From Geobacter sp. OR-1 (GTDB lineage Bacteria > Desulfobacterota > Desulfuromonadia > Geobacterales > DSM-12255): a stretch of DNA of 64,000 bases. Below the pieces are notes generated by a model. The model was not told the DNA's origin. It did not search any database and saw only the letters and a list, made by a program, of their open reading frames with translations. Positions 1 to 11,265 of the stretch are shown in pieces (the first letter of the stretch is position 1; every line of letters starts with the position of its first letter). Location: positions 186,001-250,000 of the forward strand of contig NZ_BAZF01000002.1 of NCBI RefSeq assembly GCF_000813145.1, given 5' to 3'. Position numbers and translations under genes: made by a program.

Positions 1-26
1 CAGACCTCTTTAGTAACTGAATCCGA

Positions 27-957
27 TCAGCGCTGTTGCTTCCGGTACCATTCGTATGCCAGCCGCAAACCGTCAGGCAAGGGAACTCGGTGGCTCCACC
101 CCAGACCGTGCAATCGGGATACGTCCGACAGCTTTCGCGGAGTGCCGTCCGGTTTGGCGGAATCGAAAACGATCTCGCCCCCGAAACCGACGACCTCTTT
201 TATCGTCAGCGCCAGATCACGAATGGAGATCTCTTCGCCGGTTCCTATGTTTACAAACTCTTTGCCGGAGTATGTTTGCATCAGAAAAACACAGGCATCG
301 GCAACATCATCCACAAAAATGAATTCGCGCAAGGGAGAACCGGTCCCCCACACTGTGACACTCGCTTCACCATTGACCTTGGCCTCGTGGAATTTTCTCA
401 TCAATGCCGGCAAAACGTGGGAGGTCTCAAGATCGAAGTTGTCGTTAGGGCCGTATAGGTTGGTGGGCATGCCGGATATGAAGCAACTGCCGTATTGGCG
501 GTTGTAGAACTCGCACATTTTCAGACCGGCAATCTTTGCCAGTGCATAGGCCTCATTGGTCGGCTCAAGCGGTCCGGTAAGAAGATATTCTTCCTTGATC
601 GGCTGGGGAGCAAATTTGGGATAGATACAGGTACTCCCCAGGAACAGAAGCTTTTTCACGCCGGCGAGATGCGACTGGTGAATGACATTGGTCTGGATCA
701 TCAGGTTGTCATAGATGAAGCCGGCCGGGTAGCTGTTGTTTGCGACAATCCCGCCGACACGCGCCGCGGCAAGAAAGACGTAATCAGGCCTTTCCTCTTG
801 GAAAAAACCCGGCAACCCCCCGCTGGTCACGCAGGTCCAGTTCGTTGCTGGTTCGCAGCAACAGGTTATGGTACCCGTCAGACTCCAGCTTCCGGACAAT
901 AGCCGAACCTACCAGCCCGGTATGGCCGGCAACATAGATGCGCGCCGCTTTATCCAT
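27..957 (-). pseudogene. fcl: GDP-L-fucose synthase, apparent one-base frameshift
   Basis: Converts GDP-4-keto-6-deoxymannose, the Gmd product, to GDP-L-fucose for surface polysaccharide (NADPH epimerase-reductase, extended SDR family). The ATG at 957 opens a reading frame with the nucleotide-binding motif [11 protein letters not shown] at about residues 11-21. That frame stops shortly after the run of six T (minus strand; A run at 792-797). The rest of the protein ([20 protein letters not shown] and the active-site YALAK, YxxxK) continues in another frame to the stop at 27. Removing one T joins the two halves into a normal-length protein. The start overlaps the gmd stop by 8 bases. This could be a true mutation or a homopolymer sequencing error. 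Family assignment is secure; functionality is uncertain. Confidence 0.85.
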
Positions 958-1999
958 TGGCCCGCTTGTCCCGCTCCGCCAATGCCAGATCTGCTGCTAC
1001 CATCATCTCCACAAGAGCGTCGAAACCGGTCTTCGGCTGCCAGCCGAGTTTGGTCCTGGCCTTTGTCGCATCACCCAGCAGCAGGTCAACTTCTGCCGGC
1101 CTGAAGTATTTGGGATCGATCTCGATCAGAACCTTGCCGGTCTTGCTGTCGATCCCCTTTTCCGCAACGCCGCTCCCCTGCCAGGCGATCGGCATGTCAA
1201 GCCTGGAAAATACCCGCTCGGCGAATTCGCGCACCGACCAGGTCTCTCCTGTGGCAACCACATAATCGTCTGGTTCCGATTGTTGAAGCATCAGCCACAT
1301 CGCCTCTACGTAATCGCCGGCAAATCCCCAGTCACGTTTGGCATCAAGATTCCCCAGGTACAGGCGATCCTGGAGACCAACCTTGATCCGCCCAGCGGCG
1401 CGGGTAATCTTTCGGGTGACGAATGTCTCGCCACGCCGCGGCGATTCGTGGTTAAACAGGATGCCGTTGCAGGCGAACAGGCCATAGCTTTCGCGATAAT
1501 TCACGGTTATGTAAAAGGAATAGGCCTTGGCGCAGGCATAGGGGGAACGGGGATAGAAGGGTGTTGTCTCCTTCTGCGGGGTCTCCACCACCTTACCGTA
1601 TAATTCGGATGACGAGGCCTGGTAGAATTTGGTGTTGAGCCCGGTCTCGCGAATCCCTTCAAGAATGCGCACCGCCCCCAAGGCATCGATCTCACCGGTA
1701 TACTCGGGCACGTCAAAGGAAACCCGCACATGGCTCTGCGCTCCCAGATTGTAAATCTCGTCGGGTCTGACATCGCGCAGCACCTTGTTGATCGAACTGG
1801 CATCGTTCAAATCGCCGTAATGCAGGAAAAGCCGGACACCGGTCTCATGTGGGTCACGGTATATCGAGTCTATTCGGCCGGTATTGAAGGATGAAGATCT
1901 TCGGATAATCCCGTGTACTTCATACCCCTTCTGCAACAGCAGTTCGGCAAGATAAGACCCATCCTGGCCGGTAATTCCTGTGATCAAAGCCTTCTTCAT
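950..1999 (-). CDS. gmd: GDP-mannose 4,6-dehydratase
   Basis: Catalyses GDP-D-mannose to GDP-4-keto-6-deoxy-D-mannose in the cytoplasm, the first step towards GDP-fucose (or GDP-rhamnose/perosamine). 349 residues, normal for the family. The N-terminal Rossmann motif [14 protein letters not shown] is at residues 8-21, and the YxxxK catalytic pair lies in [11 protein letters not shown]. The family-typical stretch [19 protein letters not shown] follows. Its stop overlaps the start of fcl, so the two form a translationally coupled pair on the minus strand. Family is certain; whether the end product is fucose depends on the frameshifted fcl being functional. Confidence 0.96.
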   Translation of the reverse strand: MKKALITGITGQDGSYLAELLLQKGYEVHGIIRRSSSFNTGRIDSIYRDPHETGVRLFLHYGDLNDASSINKVLRDVRPDEIYNLGAQSHVRVSFDVPEYTGEIDALGAVRILEGIRETGLNTKFYQASSSELYGKVVETPQKETTPFYPRSPYACAKAYSFYITVNYRESYGLFACNGILFNHESPRRGETFVTRKITRAAGRIKVGLQDRLYLGNLDAKRDWGFAGDYVEAMWLMLQQSEPDDYVVATGETWSVREFAERVFSRLDMPIAWQGSGVAEKGIDSKTGKVLIEIDPKYFRPAEVDLLLGDATKARTKLGWQPKTGFDALVEMMVAADLALAERDKRANG

Positions 2000-2066
2000 G
2001 CACCACTCCTTTCAGAAGGGACGAGTATACACAACGAGCATAAAATTGGCAATCCTCAAGAGCAGA

Positions 2067-3884
2067 TCAACCATTATCATCCGTGACTCCGGACATTGCC
2101 CGGAACATGGCACTGGCCCCCATCAGCTCATCATAGGTTCCCTGTGCCGCAATCTTCCCCTGGTCCAGTAGAAATATGCAATCAGAGTTACGGACAGAGG
2201 AAAACCGGTGGGCGACAATGATGATTGTTTTTTTGTGCGCCAGGTTTTGCATGGCCTCAAGGACCGCGTTCTCCGTTATTCCGTCAAGTGCGCTGGTTGC
2301 CTCATCAAGGATCAACACCTTTGGGTCGTGGTATAATGCCCTGGCTATCCCGATCCTTTGCCTCTGACCGCCGGATATTCTTACCCCTCGCTCACCGATT
2401 ACGGTCCCATACCCGTCAGGAAGCTCATTTTCGATGAAACCATGGAGATTTGCCTGTTCTGCTGCCTTCTGCACCGCAGCATGGTCAATCTGGCCCGAAG
2501 AGACGCCAAAGGCGATGTTTCTGGTAATTGTATCATCGGAAAGGAAGATTGACTGCGGGACATAACCGACATTCCGTTGCCAAGATACAATGTTCTCTCC
2601 AGTCACCGGAATGTTATCAACCAGCACTGCCCCGTCCCGGATCTTTAATAACCCCAGCAAGAGATCAACAAGGGTGCTCTTGCCTGATCCGGACTCTCCG
2701 ACAAGCGCCACGGTGCTGTTGGCAGGGATGCGCAAACTGACACCGTCAAGGGCATTTGAGTTCCCGCCGGGGTAACGGTATGTAACCCCTTCCAGCTTGA
2801 CTTCTTCATTAAAAGGGAGAGGGTCGATCTTGCTGTTGTCGCGGTCAGTCGGCGATATTTGCGGGGCCTCAGTCAGGTCCGCGCAAAGCAGGTTCAATGC
2901 CGGAAGGCTAAAACGTATCTGGGTGATACCGGCGAATATCTGCTGCAGCGATGGCATCAAACGGTATCCGGCCACTGCATACAGGGTTATAAGCGGCATC
3001 ACGGTCGTTATCTCCCTGCCGGTGGCAAGATAAAGGATTACCAGAAGGATAACGCCGCCAAAGGAGATCACCTCCATCAGGTACCGCGGCATCTGCGGCA
3101 CGACAGCACCGATGGTCTGCCCATAGGCAACACGCCTGGCCGGCTCGTCGAAGCGGTCAAGGTACTCGAACTCCCGGCCAAACACCTTGATTTCCTTGAC
3201 ACCGCCCAATGCCTCGCTAACAATGCCTGCGAGCTCTCTATTGGATTTTAGGTACCGCTCACCGTTCCACTTCAGAATTTTCCGCGCCATAAGATAAATC
3301 ATTGCATAGAAACCTCCGAGCATTGCCACGACAAAGGTCGACAGAACCGGCTTTACCAGGAGCATCAGCAGTACCAGGCTGCAGGCCGATGCCAGCCGAG
3401 CCGCTACATTCAATGCCGGGGTCATTACCTGGAATACCACATTGTAGACTTCATGCAGGATGTTTCGATTGAGCCGGGAACTGTTATCCGTGAGGAATAG
3501 CTCGTAGGGGCGATACAGGTATGCAGCAAGAAGACGGTGCGATATGGATTGATTCAGGCGGGCTCCGGTACGAACCACAAATGCGGATGTGAAGGCCGCA
3601 AAAAAATTCCCGGCTACAAGCAGGCACAGGGCGAGCACCCCAAGGGAAATAACATACGATCTGCTGTCGGCAATGCCAAGGAAACGGCCGATTTCAAGCA
3701 TTACACTATTGTTCTGTATGAATCCCGGATTTGCTACCACAGCCATAAAAGGCATGATGGAGGCAACCCCGGCCATCTCCAGAAAAGCCGTAAAAAGAAT
3801 GCAGGCAAAGAGGGCTAGCATTCTTCTCCGCTCCTGAGAATTGAGCAGCGAAAATATTTTTTCCAGCGTTTCGGGAAAACTCAA
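2067..3884 (-). CDS. ABC exporter, fused membrane and ATPase domains (PglK/MsbA type)
   Basis: A 605-residue half-transporter with an N-terminal six-helix membrane domain (about residues 20-310) and a C-terminal nucleotide-binding domain. The latter shows Walker A GESGSGKST, signature ISGGQRQRIGIARAL, Walker B VLILDEATSALD and the H-loop VAHRFSS. Such proteins work as homodimers and flip lipid-linked sugars or lipids. The opening (LLNSQERRRMLALFACILF) resembles the PglK/WlaB lipid-linked oligosaccharide flippase branch. It lies upstream of gmd-fcl on the same strand, so a role in exporting a glycan or glycolipid is plausible. The exact cargo cannot be told from sequence; a generic MsbA or peptide exporter role is not excluded. 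Confidence 0.85.
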   Translation of the reverse strand: MSFPETLEKIFSLLNSQERRRMLALFACILFTAFLEMAGVASIMPFMAVVANPGFIQNNSVMLEIGRFLGIADSRSYVISLGVLALCLLVAGNFFAAFTSAFVVRTGARLNQSISHRLLAAYLYRPYELFLTDNSSRLNRNILHEVYNVVFQVMTPALNVAARLASACSLVLLMLLVKPVLSTFVVAMLGGFYAMIYLMARKILKWNGERYLKSNRELAGIVSEALGGVKEIKVFGREFEYLDRFDEPARRVAYGQTIGAVVPQMPRYLMEVISFGGVILLVILYLATGREITTVMPLITLYAVAGYRLMPSLQQIFAGITQIRFSLPALNLLCADLTEAPQISPTDRDNSKIDPLPFNEEVKLEGVTYRYPGGNSNALDGVSLRIPANSTVALVGESGSGKSTLVDLLLGLLKIRDGAVLVDNIPVTGENIVSWQRNVGYVPQSIFLSDDTITRNIAFGVSSGQIDHAAVQKAAEQANLHGFIENELPDGYGTVIGERGVRISGGQRQRIGIARALYHDPKVLILDEATSALDGITENAVLEAMQNLAHKKTIIIVAHRFSSVRNSDCIFLLDQGKIAAQGTYDELMGASAMFRAMSGVTDDNG

Positions 3885-3945
3885 AATTCCGCTTCAATGT
3901 CGAAGATAAAATCCATAATCGTTGCATCCCATGAATTTCACTGTT

Positions 3946-4464
3946 TCAGCCTTTACGGGGAGCGCCCAGCTGATCAATAATTTTTTCGGCAATCTGATCC
4001 GGATTAAAGTCATCGGTTTCTATGGCAAAGTCAGCGGAATTCTCATAGAGAGGTGTCCGGCGTTCAAGAACCTCTTTGACCTCTTCCGTAAAGGATTTAG
4101 CGCCGGTCAGCGATGGCCGCTCCGTGCAGTGCCGGATCCGGGAGACAATCGTTTCAACTGTTGCCTTGAGCCAGATTATCCGTGCATTGACCTTCAGAAT
4201 TTCGACATTTTCCGACCGTTCGATAACGCCGCCGCCGGTGTCGATAATGATATTGTCCCGCGAAGCAAGATCGCGAGCGACCTCGGATTCCATATCCCTG
4301 AACCCGGGCCAACCGCGCTCACTTACTATTTCCGTTACCGGCTTGCCGGCCTTTTCCACTATTGATTTATCCATGCTGATGCAAGTCATATCGAGTTTTC
4401 CGGCGAGCAGGTTACCCACCTCGCTTTTTCCGGTACCGCGATATCCGATGAGCACAATGTTCAT
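3946..4464 (-). CDS. aroK: Shikimate kinase
   Basis: Phosphorylates shikimate at the 3-hydroxyl with ATP, in the aromatic amino acid pathway. 172 residues, usual length. Visible are the P-loop GYRGTGKSE (residues 7-15), the shikimate-binding GGGV within IIDTGGGVIERS, and the lid arginines in TERPSLTG and LERRTPLY. The start ATG overlaps the aroE stop (ATGA), so it is translated right after aroE. In this arrangement it may also be read by a promoter upstream of aroE. Confident identification; aroL would be an equivalent name. Confidence 0.94.
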   Translation of the reverse strand: MNIVLIGYRGTGKSEVGNLLAGKLDMTCISMDKSIVEKAGKPVTEIVSERGWPGFRDMESEVARDLASRDNIIIDTGGGVIERSENVEILKVNARIIWLKATVETIVSRIRHCTERPSLTGAKSFTEEVKEVLERRTPLYENSADFAIETDDFNPDQIAEKIIDQLGAPRKG

Positions 4465-5330
4465 GATCCGAGTTTCTCCATTACCACCCTCCGCATGACC
4501 TCCACAGGCGCCGCTGTTCCGGCAAAACGCTCAAACTGCATGACCGCCTGGTTGATGAACATCTCAACCCCGGAAACAGTGACCAATCCGCACGATCTGG
4601 CATCAGCCAGCAATTTTGTTTCCAGCGGCGTATAGACGACATCAAAGACAACCTGGCCGGTCCTGAAGAGCTCCGCAGGAATGAGCGACTTCCCTTCATG
4701 GGGATGCATGCCGATCGGAGTACAGTTGATGATGACGTCGGCGCTGCTCATCACCTGCTCCAGGGCACCAGGGCCAAGGGGAACGGATTCGATCGCGACT
4801 TCTGTTCCTGCTTTGAGGTCTGCTGCCAGACCGTCCAACAGCGGACCGGTCAGGTCCAGCAACGTGATCTTGCCGGGATGTGCATCGCGGGCAATGGTGA
4901 ATGTTATGGCCCTGGCCGCACCACCGGCGCCCAGCATCAAAATGCTCTTCCCCGCAAGCTCCACACCCGCATCCACTAACGATTTCAGTGCCCCCGGTCC
5001 GTCAGTGCCAAAGCCGACAAGTTTGCCGTTTTCGTTAATTACGGTATTGATCGAGCCGATTGAGCGATCCAGATCCGCAATCTCATCAACATATTGCATC
5101 GCCTCGATTTTGTGGGGAATGGTAATGCTCATCCCCCGGAAATTCTGGAGAGAACGCATCCCGTTCAAAGCCTTGTTCAAGTCTTCGACGCGAAAAGCTA
5201 CATAAACGAAATCCAGGCCGAGTTCGTTGAAAGCGGCATTGTGAATGGCAGGAGACAAGCTGTGCGCTACCGGATTGCCGATAACTGCACAGAGCTGCGT
5301 GGCGGTGCCGATAGAAAAATCCTTTTTCAT
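4461..5330 (-). CDS. aroE: Shikimate dehydrogenase
   Basis: NADPH-dependent reduction of 3-dehydroshikimate to shikimate, cytoplasmic, one step before AroK. The start chosen is the ATG at 5330 (MKKDFSIGTATQLCAVIG), because it follows GAGAGGT and begins just before the conserved substrate-binding part GNPVAHSLSPAIHNAAF. A longer frame to 5399 has no family support. The catalytic Lys is in TIPHKIEAM, the catalytic Asp in FGTDGPGAL, and the NADP-binding loop is MLGAGGAARAI. 289 residues, standard length. It overlaps aroK by four bases as an ATGA junction. Confidence 0.94.
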   Translation of the reverse strand: MKKDFSIGTATQLCAVIGNPVAHSLSPAIHNAAFNELGLDFVYVAFRVEDLNKALNGMRSLQNFRGMSITIPHKIEAMQYVDEIADLDRSIGSINTVINENGKLVGFGTDGPGALKSLVDAGVELAGKSILMLGAGGAARAITFTIARDAHPGKITLLDLTGPLLDGLAADLKAGTEVAIESVPLGPGALEQVMSSADVIINCTPIGMHPHEGKSLIPAELFRTGQVVFDVVYTPLETKLLADARSCGLVTVSGVEMFINQAVMQFERFAGTAAPVEVMRRVVMEKLGS

Positions 5331-5411
5331 ACCTCTCCCTGGAAATTTTAGAATATCCCGCTGACGAGCTGAGGATGCACCTGGAAGTGAATCTTCCACG
5401 GCAACAGTAAA

Positions 5412-5439
5412 AAGGGGTTAGCTGACTGGCTAACCCCTT
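5412..5439 (-). terminator. Hairpin, terminator-like
   Basis: AAGGGGTTAGC pairs perfectly with GCTAACCCCTT across a six-base loop. It sits 3' of the tRNA-like remnant when read on the minus strand and continues into TTTACTG, as expected for a tRNA gene terminator. It could also act for plus-strand transcripts. Confidence 0.5.
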
Positions 5440-5443
5440 GATC

Positions 5444-5470
5444 CCGGAGCTGGAAACGGGTCGAAGACAC
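5444..5470 (-). repeat. Degenerate tRNA 3'-end remnant (possible old att site)
   Basis: GGAAACGGG followed by TCGAAGAC resembles the copy at 12151-12173 (which reads GGAAACGGGATTCGAAGAC) with two bases missing. That copy in turn matches the tRNA-Gly 3' end at 13883. It is too eroded to be a tRNA. Interpretation as a relic attachment site is inference. Confidence 0.4.
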
Positions 5471-5682
5471 CGATTTCACGTCAGCATAATCAACCTGCAA
5501 GTACTAATTATCTCAAAGAATTTGCCATTTGACCGGCAAACATTAACTGCCATCACTTCCTAACATAATAGACAAAGTTTAGTCAAAGGTTTTCAATATT
5601 GTTGCCGGCTCAAACCGGAAAACTGGTGTTCAGCTGCCAGCAATGAACAATGCCTCACCAATTATCCTTGGCCTCTTCTAGG

Positions 5683-6852
5683 TCACTGCTTGCTGCGCCG
5701 CAAGATTGCGACAAAAGCGAGCAGTGTCAGGAGCGTCACAATGCCGGCAAAGGCAAATCCCAACGGGTAACCGATCCGCTTCAGTGCCATCCCCATCAGC
5801 GTCGATCCCGCCATCATCCCCAGATAGATGCAGCTATTGTACATACCCATGGCCAGTCCCCGTTGGGCGGCCGGGACACCGTCCGCAATCAGCGCGCCAA
5901 TGGCCGTGAAGACCAGGGCCATTCCCATCCCCAGGAGCACTGCGCACCCCACCAGCTGCGCAAGATGCACCGACTTCCCCAGCAAACCGAGCGCCATAGC
6001 CAGACAGATCAAGCCAATGGCAACAATCCCGCGCCGATCAACCCGGTCGGCAAGACTGCCGATCGGAATCCGGCTCACCACATTGGTCAGCGCCTGGGCG
6101 GCAAAAATCATCCCGACCTTAGCCGGATCGTACCCCAAAGAAGAGGCGAACAGCGGCAGAAAGGTCAGGAATACCCCAAATCCGATCGAGCTGCCGGCCG
6201 TTGTCAGAAGGCAGGCAACCAACGTCTTGTGGCGCAACAGGTCGCGGCTTCCGGCAATAATCGCGTGCATCCCGGTCTTGTGCCGGGGAACGCCAGCAGG
6301 GAGCAGCAGCAGCGCAGCAGATGCAATCGCAGCCAACAGCCCGCCGGAGACGAAAAAGACCTCTCTAAGGCCCACCGTCTTTGCCAGGTACCCGCCTGTT
6401 GCCGGTCCGAGCGTCATGGCCATGTAGACTGCCGTGGTATACCAGCCATAGGCCTGCCCCAGCCGGTTCAGGGGCACGGTGTCTGCCACCAGGGAGAGCA
6501 TCCCCGGTGCAAAGGCAGCCATGCCGGCGCCGAACAGCAGGTAGACCGCGGCCATCTCTCCTGGAAACCGGCATTGGGTAATCAGGAGCGAAGAAAGGGC
6601 GGTAGCCATAATACCGCCGACCACCGGCATTTTCCGGCCGAAACGGTCCACCAGAAGCCCTGCCGGGATCGAGAGGATACCGGCCGTGACCATGAACGCC
6701 CCGTTGATGAGCCCCACCTCGGCCGCGTCGGCGCCGAGTCCGGCAGCGAACAGCGGCAGCACCGGAATGCGCATGTACGAGCAGAAAAAGGCGGCAAAGC
6801 CGATCAGACAGAGGAGCAGAAATGGCGCAAGAGAGCGCTTAGAATCGGTCAT
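5683..6852 (-). CDS. MFS transporter
   Basis: A 389-residue inner-membrane carrier with about twelve hydrophobic helices and the two-fold major facilitator repeat. The loop 2-3 motif is VDRFGRKMP after residue 65, and its second-half counterpart is LADRVDRRG. It resembles drug or small-organic-molecule exporters; substrate unknown. It is the last gene of a minus-strand run starting with a GNAT gene at 8109 and then a cysteine hydrolase, 130 bases apart from the latter. A divergent GlxA-type regulator probably controls the run. The role may be efflux of a compound that the neighbouring hydrolase handles, which is inference. Confidence 0.85.
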   Translation of the reverse strand: MTDSKRSLAPFLLLCLIGFAAFFCSYMRIPVLPLFAAGLGADAAEVGLINGAFMVTAGILSIPAGLLVDRFGRKMPVVGGIMATALSSLLITQCRFPGEMAAVYLLFGAGMAAFAPGMLSLVADTVPLNRLGQAYGWYTTAVYMAMTLGPATGGYLAKTVGLREVFFVSGGLLAAIASAALLLLPAGVPRHKTGMHAIIAGSRDLLRHKTLVACLLTTAGSSIGFGVFLTFLPLFASSLGYDPAKVGMIFAAQALTNVVSRIPIGSLADRVDRRGIVAIGLICLAMALGLLGKSVHLAQLVGCAVLLGMGMALVFTAIGALIADGVPAAQRGLAMGMYNSCIYLGMMAGSTLMGMALKRIGYPLGFAFAGIVTLLTLLAFVAILRRSKQ

Positions 6853-6982
6853 GCAGTTTCCGGCATACCGCAGTCGGGTTGGTCACAAAGATCGAACATC
6901 GGAATCGCCTCGGAATCGTTTGGTCGAGCTATATTCAGACGACTGCGAATATTTATCAAGCAATAAGATGACCCTGTTCCGA

Positions 6983-7609
6983 TCATCGCCGCTGTGATTG
7001 CCTCGCCCGCTGATTCGACGAGAAGATCGTATCCCGTTCCGGTTCACGTCCTGAGGCAATGATTTCGAGCCACTCGTCAGTGGTCATCACTGCCGCAAAG
7101 CGGGATTGCATCACTACAGTAACCGTCCGGTGGATCTCCTCGGCAGTGACGCTGCCGGCCTTGTTGGCATATGGGAGCGATCCGGTGGCATCGGAGAGCA
7201 GCTCCACCGAGAACCCTTTGTGCACCCCCTCCACTACTGTGGACAGATCGCAGTTATGCGTCATGTAACCGACAATGGTGACGGTATCTAGCCCTCTCTC
7301 CCTGAGCCACTCTTCCAGCCCCGTATTGCCGAAGGCGCTCGGCATGCTTTTCAGGAGGTAGTAATCCCAGCCACGGGAGGCAACGCTTTCGTGCAATTCG
7401 GCGCCATGAGTCCCCTTGGCCATGAACGGCGCCGTCTCCGCCAGGACATTGTGGACCACGACCACCGAAATTCCCTGTTCCCTGGCTGAATCCATAGCCC
7501 GGCCAATGTTGGCCAGAGACAACTCTACCGGTGGATACTCGATGGGAAGTTTGCCGCCGATGTAATCATTCTGAACGTCGATAACGATCAGAGCCCGTTT
7601 GGTTTTCAT
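6983..7609 (-). CDS. Isochorismatase-family cysteine hydrolase
   Basis: 208 residues with the cysteine-hydrolase triad: Asp in ALIVIDVQNDY (residues 6-16), Lys in LLKSMPSAF, and the nucleophile Cys in VGYMTHNCDLST. Members cleave amides or ethers such as nicotinamide, N-carbamoylsarcosine or isochorismate; the substrate cannot be told here. The ATG lies 26 bases after the GNAT stop, suggesting co-transcription. GlxA-type regulators such as the divergent gene at 8240 often sit beside this family. Family assignment is firm, function open. Confidence 0.88.
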   Translation of the reverse strand: MKTKRALIVIDVQNDYIGGKLPIEYPPVELSLANIGRAMDSAREQGISVVVVHNVLAETAPFMAKGTHGAELHESVASRGWDYYLLKSMPSAFGNTGLEEWLRERGLDTVTIVGYMTHNCDLSTVVEGVHKGFSVELLSDATGSLPYANKAGSVTAEEIHRTVTVVMQSRFAAVMTTDEWLEIIASGREPERDTIFSSNQRARQSQRR

Positions 7610-7635
7610 CTGTGCGCTCCTTTGTTTGCCGCCCG

Positions 7636-8109
7636 TCAGCGGACTAAATCTTCTTTATGCAGATCCATGCAGTAAAAGTCGACCATGGCCCCCTGAATCA
7701 TCTTGCTCAATTCGCCCCGCTCAGTGAAGCCGAGCCGTTGGTACAGCTTGATCCCCCGGATGTTGTTTTTCCTGACAATCAGGTGGATACGGTCAAATTT
7801 GAAGGCAACAAATCCGGTTCGGAGCGTTTGCCGCATGATCTCGCCGCCGAGTCCCTTGCCGGTCCGGTCCCCACGAATGGCGATACGAAGCTCGGCCTCG
7901 CCGGGAGCAGTCTCGATCAAAAGCGTAAAGGCGCAGAGTTCGCCGTCGCTCTCGGCCGAAAACAGGTGCGTCGCCGGCTTGTCCATGTACTGAGCCAGCC
8001 AGCCGTCTTGGCGCAGGGCATAGTCCATCTGTTCCATGTCACCGGCATACGGCGGCCATGCCATGATGATCGGGAGATCATCCTGGTTGAGTGGCCGTAA
8101 GTTGATCAT
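7636..8109 (-). CDS. GNAT family N-acetyltransferase
   Basis: 157 residues with the GNAT acetyl-CoA-binding core, IRGDRTGKGLGGEIMRQTL at about residues 84-102 (R/Q-x-x-G-x-G/A type), and the family ending NIRGIKLYQRLGFTERGE. It probably transfers an acetyl group to an amine on a small molecule or protein. It is first in the minus-strand run with the cysteine hydrolase and MFS carrier and is divergent from the regulator at 8240. The substrate is unknown. Confidence 0.85.
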   Translation of the reverse strand: MINLRPLNQDDLPIIMAWPPYAGDMEQMDYALRQDGWLAQYMDKPATHLFSAESDGELCAFTLLIETAPGEAELRIAIRGDRTGKGLGGEIMRQTLRTGFVAFKFDRIHLIVRKNNIRGIKLYQRLGFTERGELSKMIQGAMVDFYCMDLHKEDLVR

Positions 8110-8239
8110 GGTCGTACTCCTTTACCCGCAGAATTTGCCGAAGCAATGCAATGATCGTAATGAAATAGCCGCTTGATTAACAGTGACCCGAATGACATAA
8201 TTCAACAACATCGGGCCAAATCAATCGTGGAGAAGTGGA

Positions 8240-9202
8240 ATGCCAACAGTAAAGATCGCCATTGTTGCTTTCAATTACATCAGCCCGTTTCAATTGTCCG
8301 TTCCCTGTTTGGTATTTGGCGAAAACCGCCTGGACATCGACAGACCCCACTTTGCGGTTAAGGTATGTGCTGCGGAAGAAGGAGAACTGCAGACCAACGC
8401 CGGATTCTCGATTCAGACACACTGCACATTAAAGGAACTGGCAGATGCCGATATCGTGATTGTGCCGAGCTGGCGCGACGCGAACGAAATCCCCGCCGAA
8501 GAGTTGCTCTCCGCGATCAGGGATGCGTTCAGCTCAGGGGCAATAATCGTCGGATTATGCCTGGGGGCGTTTGTCCTGGCGGCTGCCGGCCTGCTCAGCG
8601 GCAGGCCGGCCACAACCCACTGGCTGTTAACGGACGAACTCGCCAAGCGGTACCCTGACATCGACGTCCGGCCGGACGTGCTGTACGTGGATGACGGTCA
8701 GATTATCACCTCTGCCGGCGTTGCCGCCGGCATCGACTGTTGCCTGCATCTGCTGCGGCGGTTGCACGGCGCGGAAGCTGCCAGCCGCGTGGCGCGACGT
8801 ATGGTGGTGCCGCCGCACCGTCAGGGGGGGCAGGCGCAATACATCGAGACGCCGGTCGGGAAAAGCGCTGGCGAGGACAGTTTTTCGCGTAATCTGGAGT
8901 GGGTCCGGAGACACTTGGAACTACCGCATACCATCGACACCCTTGCGGCGCGGTTCTTCATGAGCCGCCGCACCTTTACCCGTCGCTTCCGGGAGGCAAC
9001 CGGCACAACTGTCGGGGCATGGCTTTTGGGGCAGCGGCTGGCCATGGCGCAACGGCTGCTGGAGACCAGTGCCAAGCCGATCGGCCTGGTGGCACAAGAG
9101 GCCGGCTTCGGCTCGGAAGTATCGCTGCGACTCCATTTCAGCAAGGAGTTGCAGACCTCACCGGCACGTTATCGCAGGGAATTCAGGGGGAACAACGCTT
9201 AG
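8240..9202 (+). CDS. GlxA-family transcriptional regulator (DJ-1/PfpI plus AraC HTH)
   Basis: 320 residues. The N-terminal DJ-1/PfpI-like domain (about 1-170) carries the nucleophile-elbow region IIVGLCLGAFVLAAAGLLSG. The C-terminal AraC-type double helix-turn-helix (about 215-315) shows TLAARFFMSRRTFTRRFRE and the family ending TSPARYRREF. Such proteins are DNA-binding regulators whose N-terminal domain senses a small metabolite. It is divergent from the GNAT-hydrolase-MFS run across a 130-base gap, so it is the likely regulator of that run. The ATG follows GGAGAAGTGGA. Confidence 0.9.
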   Translation: MPTVKIAIVAFNYISPFQLSVPCLVFGENRLDIDRPHFAVKVCAAEEGELQTNAGFSIQTHCTLKELADADIVIVPSWRDANEIPAEELLSAIRDAFSSGAIIVGLCLGAFVLAAAGLLSGRPATTHWLLTDELAKRYPDIDVRPDVLYVDDGQIITSAGVAAGIDCCLHLLRRLHGAEAASRVARRMVVPPHRQGGQAQYIETPVGKSAGEDSFSRNLEWVRRHLELPHTIDTLAARFFMSRRTFTRRFREATGTTVGAWLLGQRLAMAQRLLETSAKPIGLVAQEAGFGSEVSLRLHFSKELQTSPARYRREFRGNNA

Positions 9203-9274
9203 GTGGCAGCAGGTCCGATGCGCCAGGAACAGGGTAATACGAAGATGCCCACCGGAGATCAACCACACGACATG

Positions 9275-11193
<1,919 letters not shown>

Positions 11194-11265
11194 TTATTCT
11201 CCTTACGGTCACTTCGATCGTTTTCCGGGTAAGATGGTTGCATCCTGTTCCTAACGGTGAAATTA

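Larger units (their letters stand above)
5331..5682. other. Intergenic stretch with hairpin and tRNA-3'-end remnant
   Basis: No gene of plausible quality was found here. It holds a perfect hairpin at 5412-5439 and, directly after it, a short degenerate copy of a minus-strand tRNA 3' end at about 5444-5470. The remaining roughly 210 bases are AT-rich with no recognisable signal. The same hairpin plus tRNA-end layout recurs near 12.15 kb and 13.87 kb. Confidence 0.6.

Noticed and set aside
780-800. Programmed ribosomal frameshift in fcl
   Set aside because: No downstream structure or known precedent; a homopolymer length change explains it better.
5650-6966. Plus-strand open frame of 438 codons rich in His, Gln and Arg
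   Set aside because: It is the antisense shadow of the MFS gene; composition is not protein-like.
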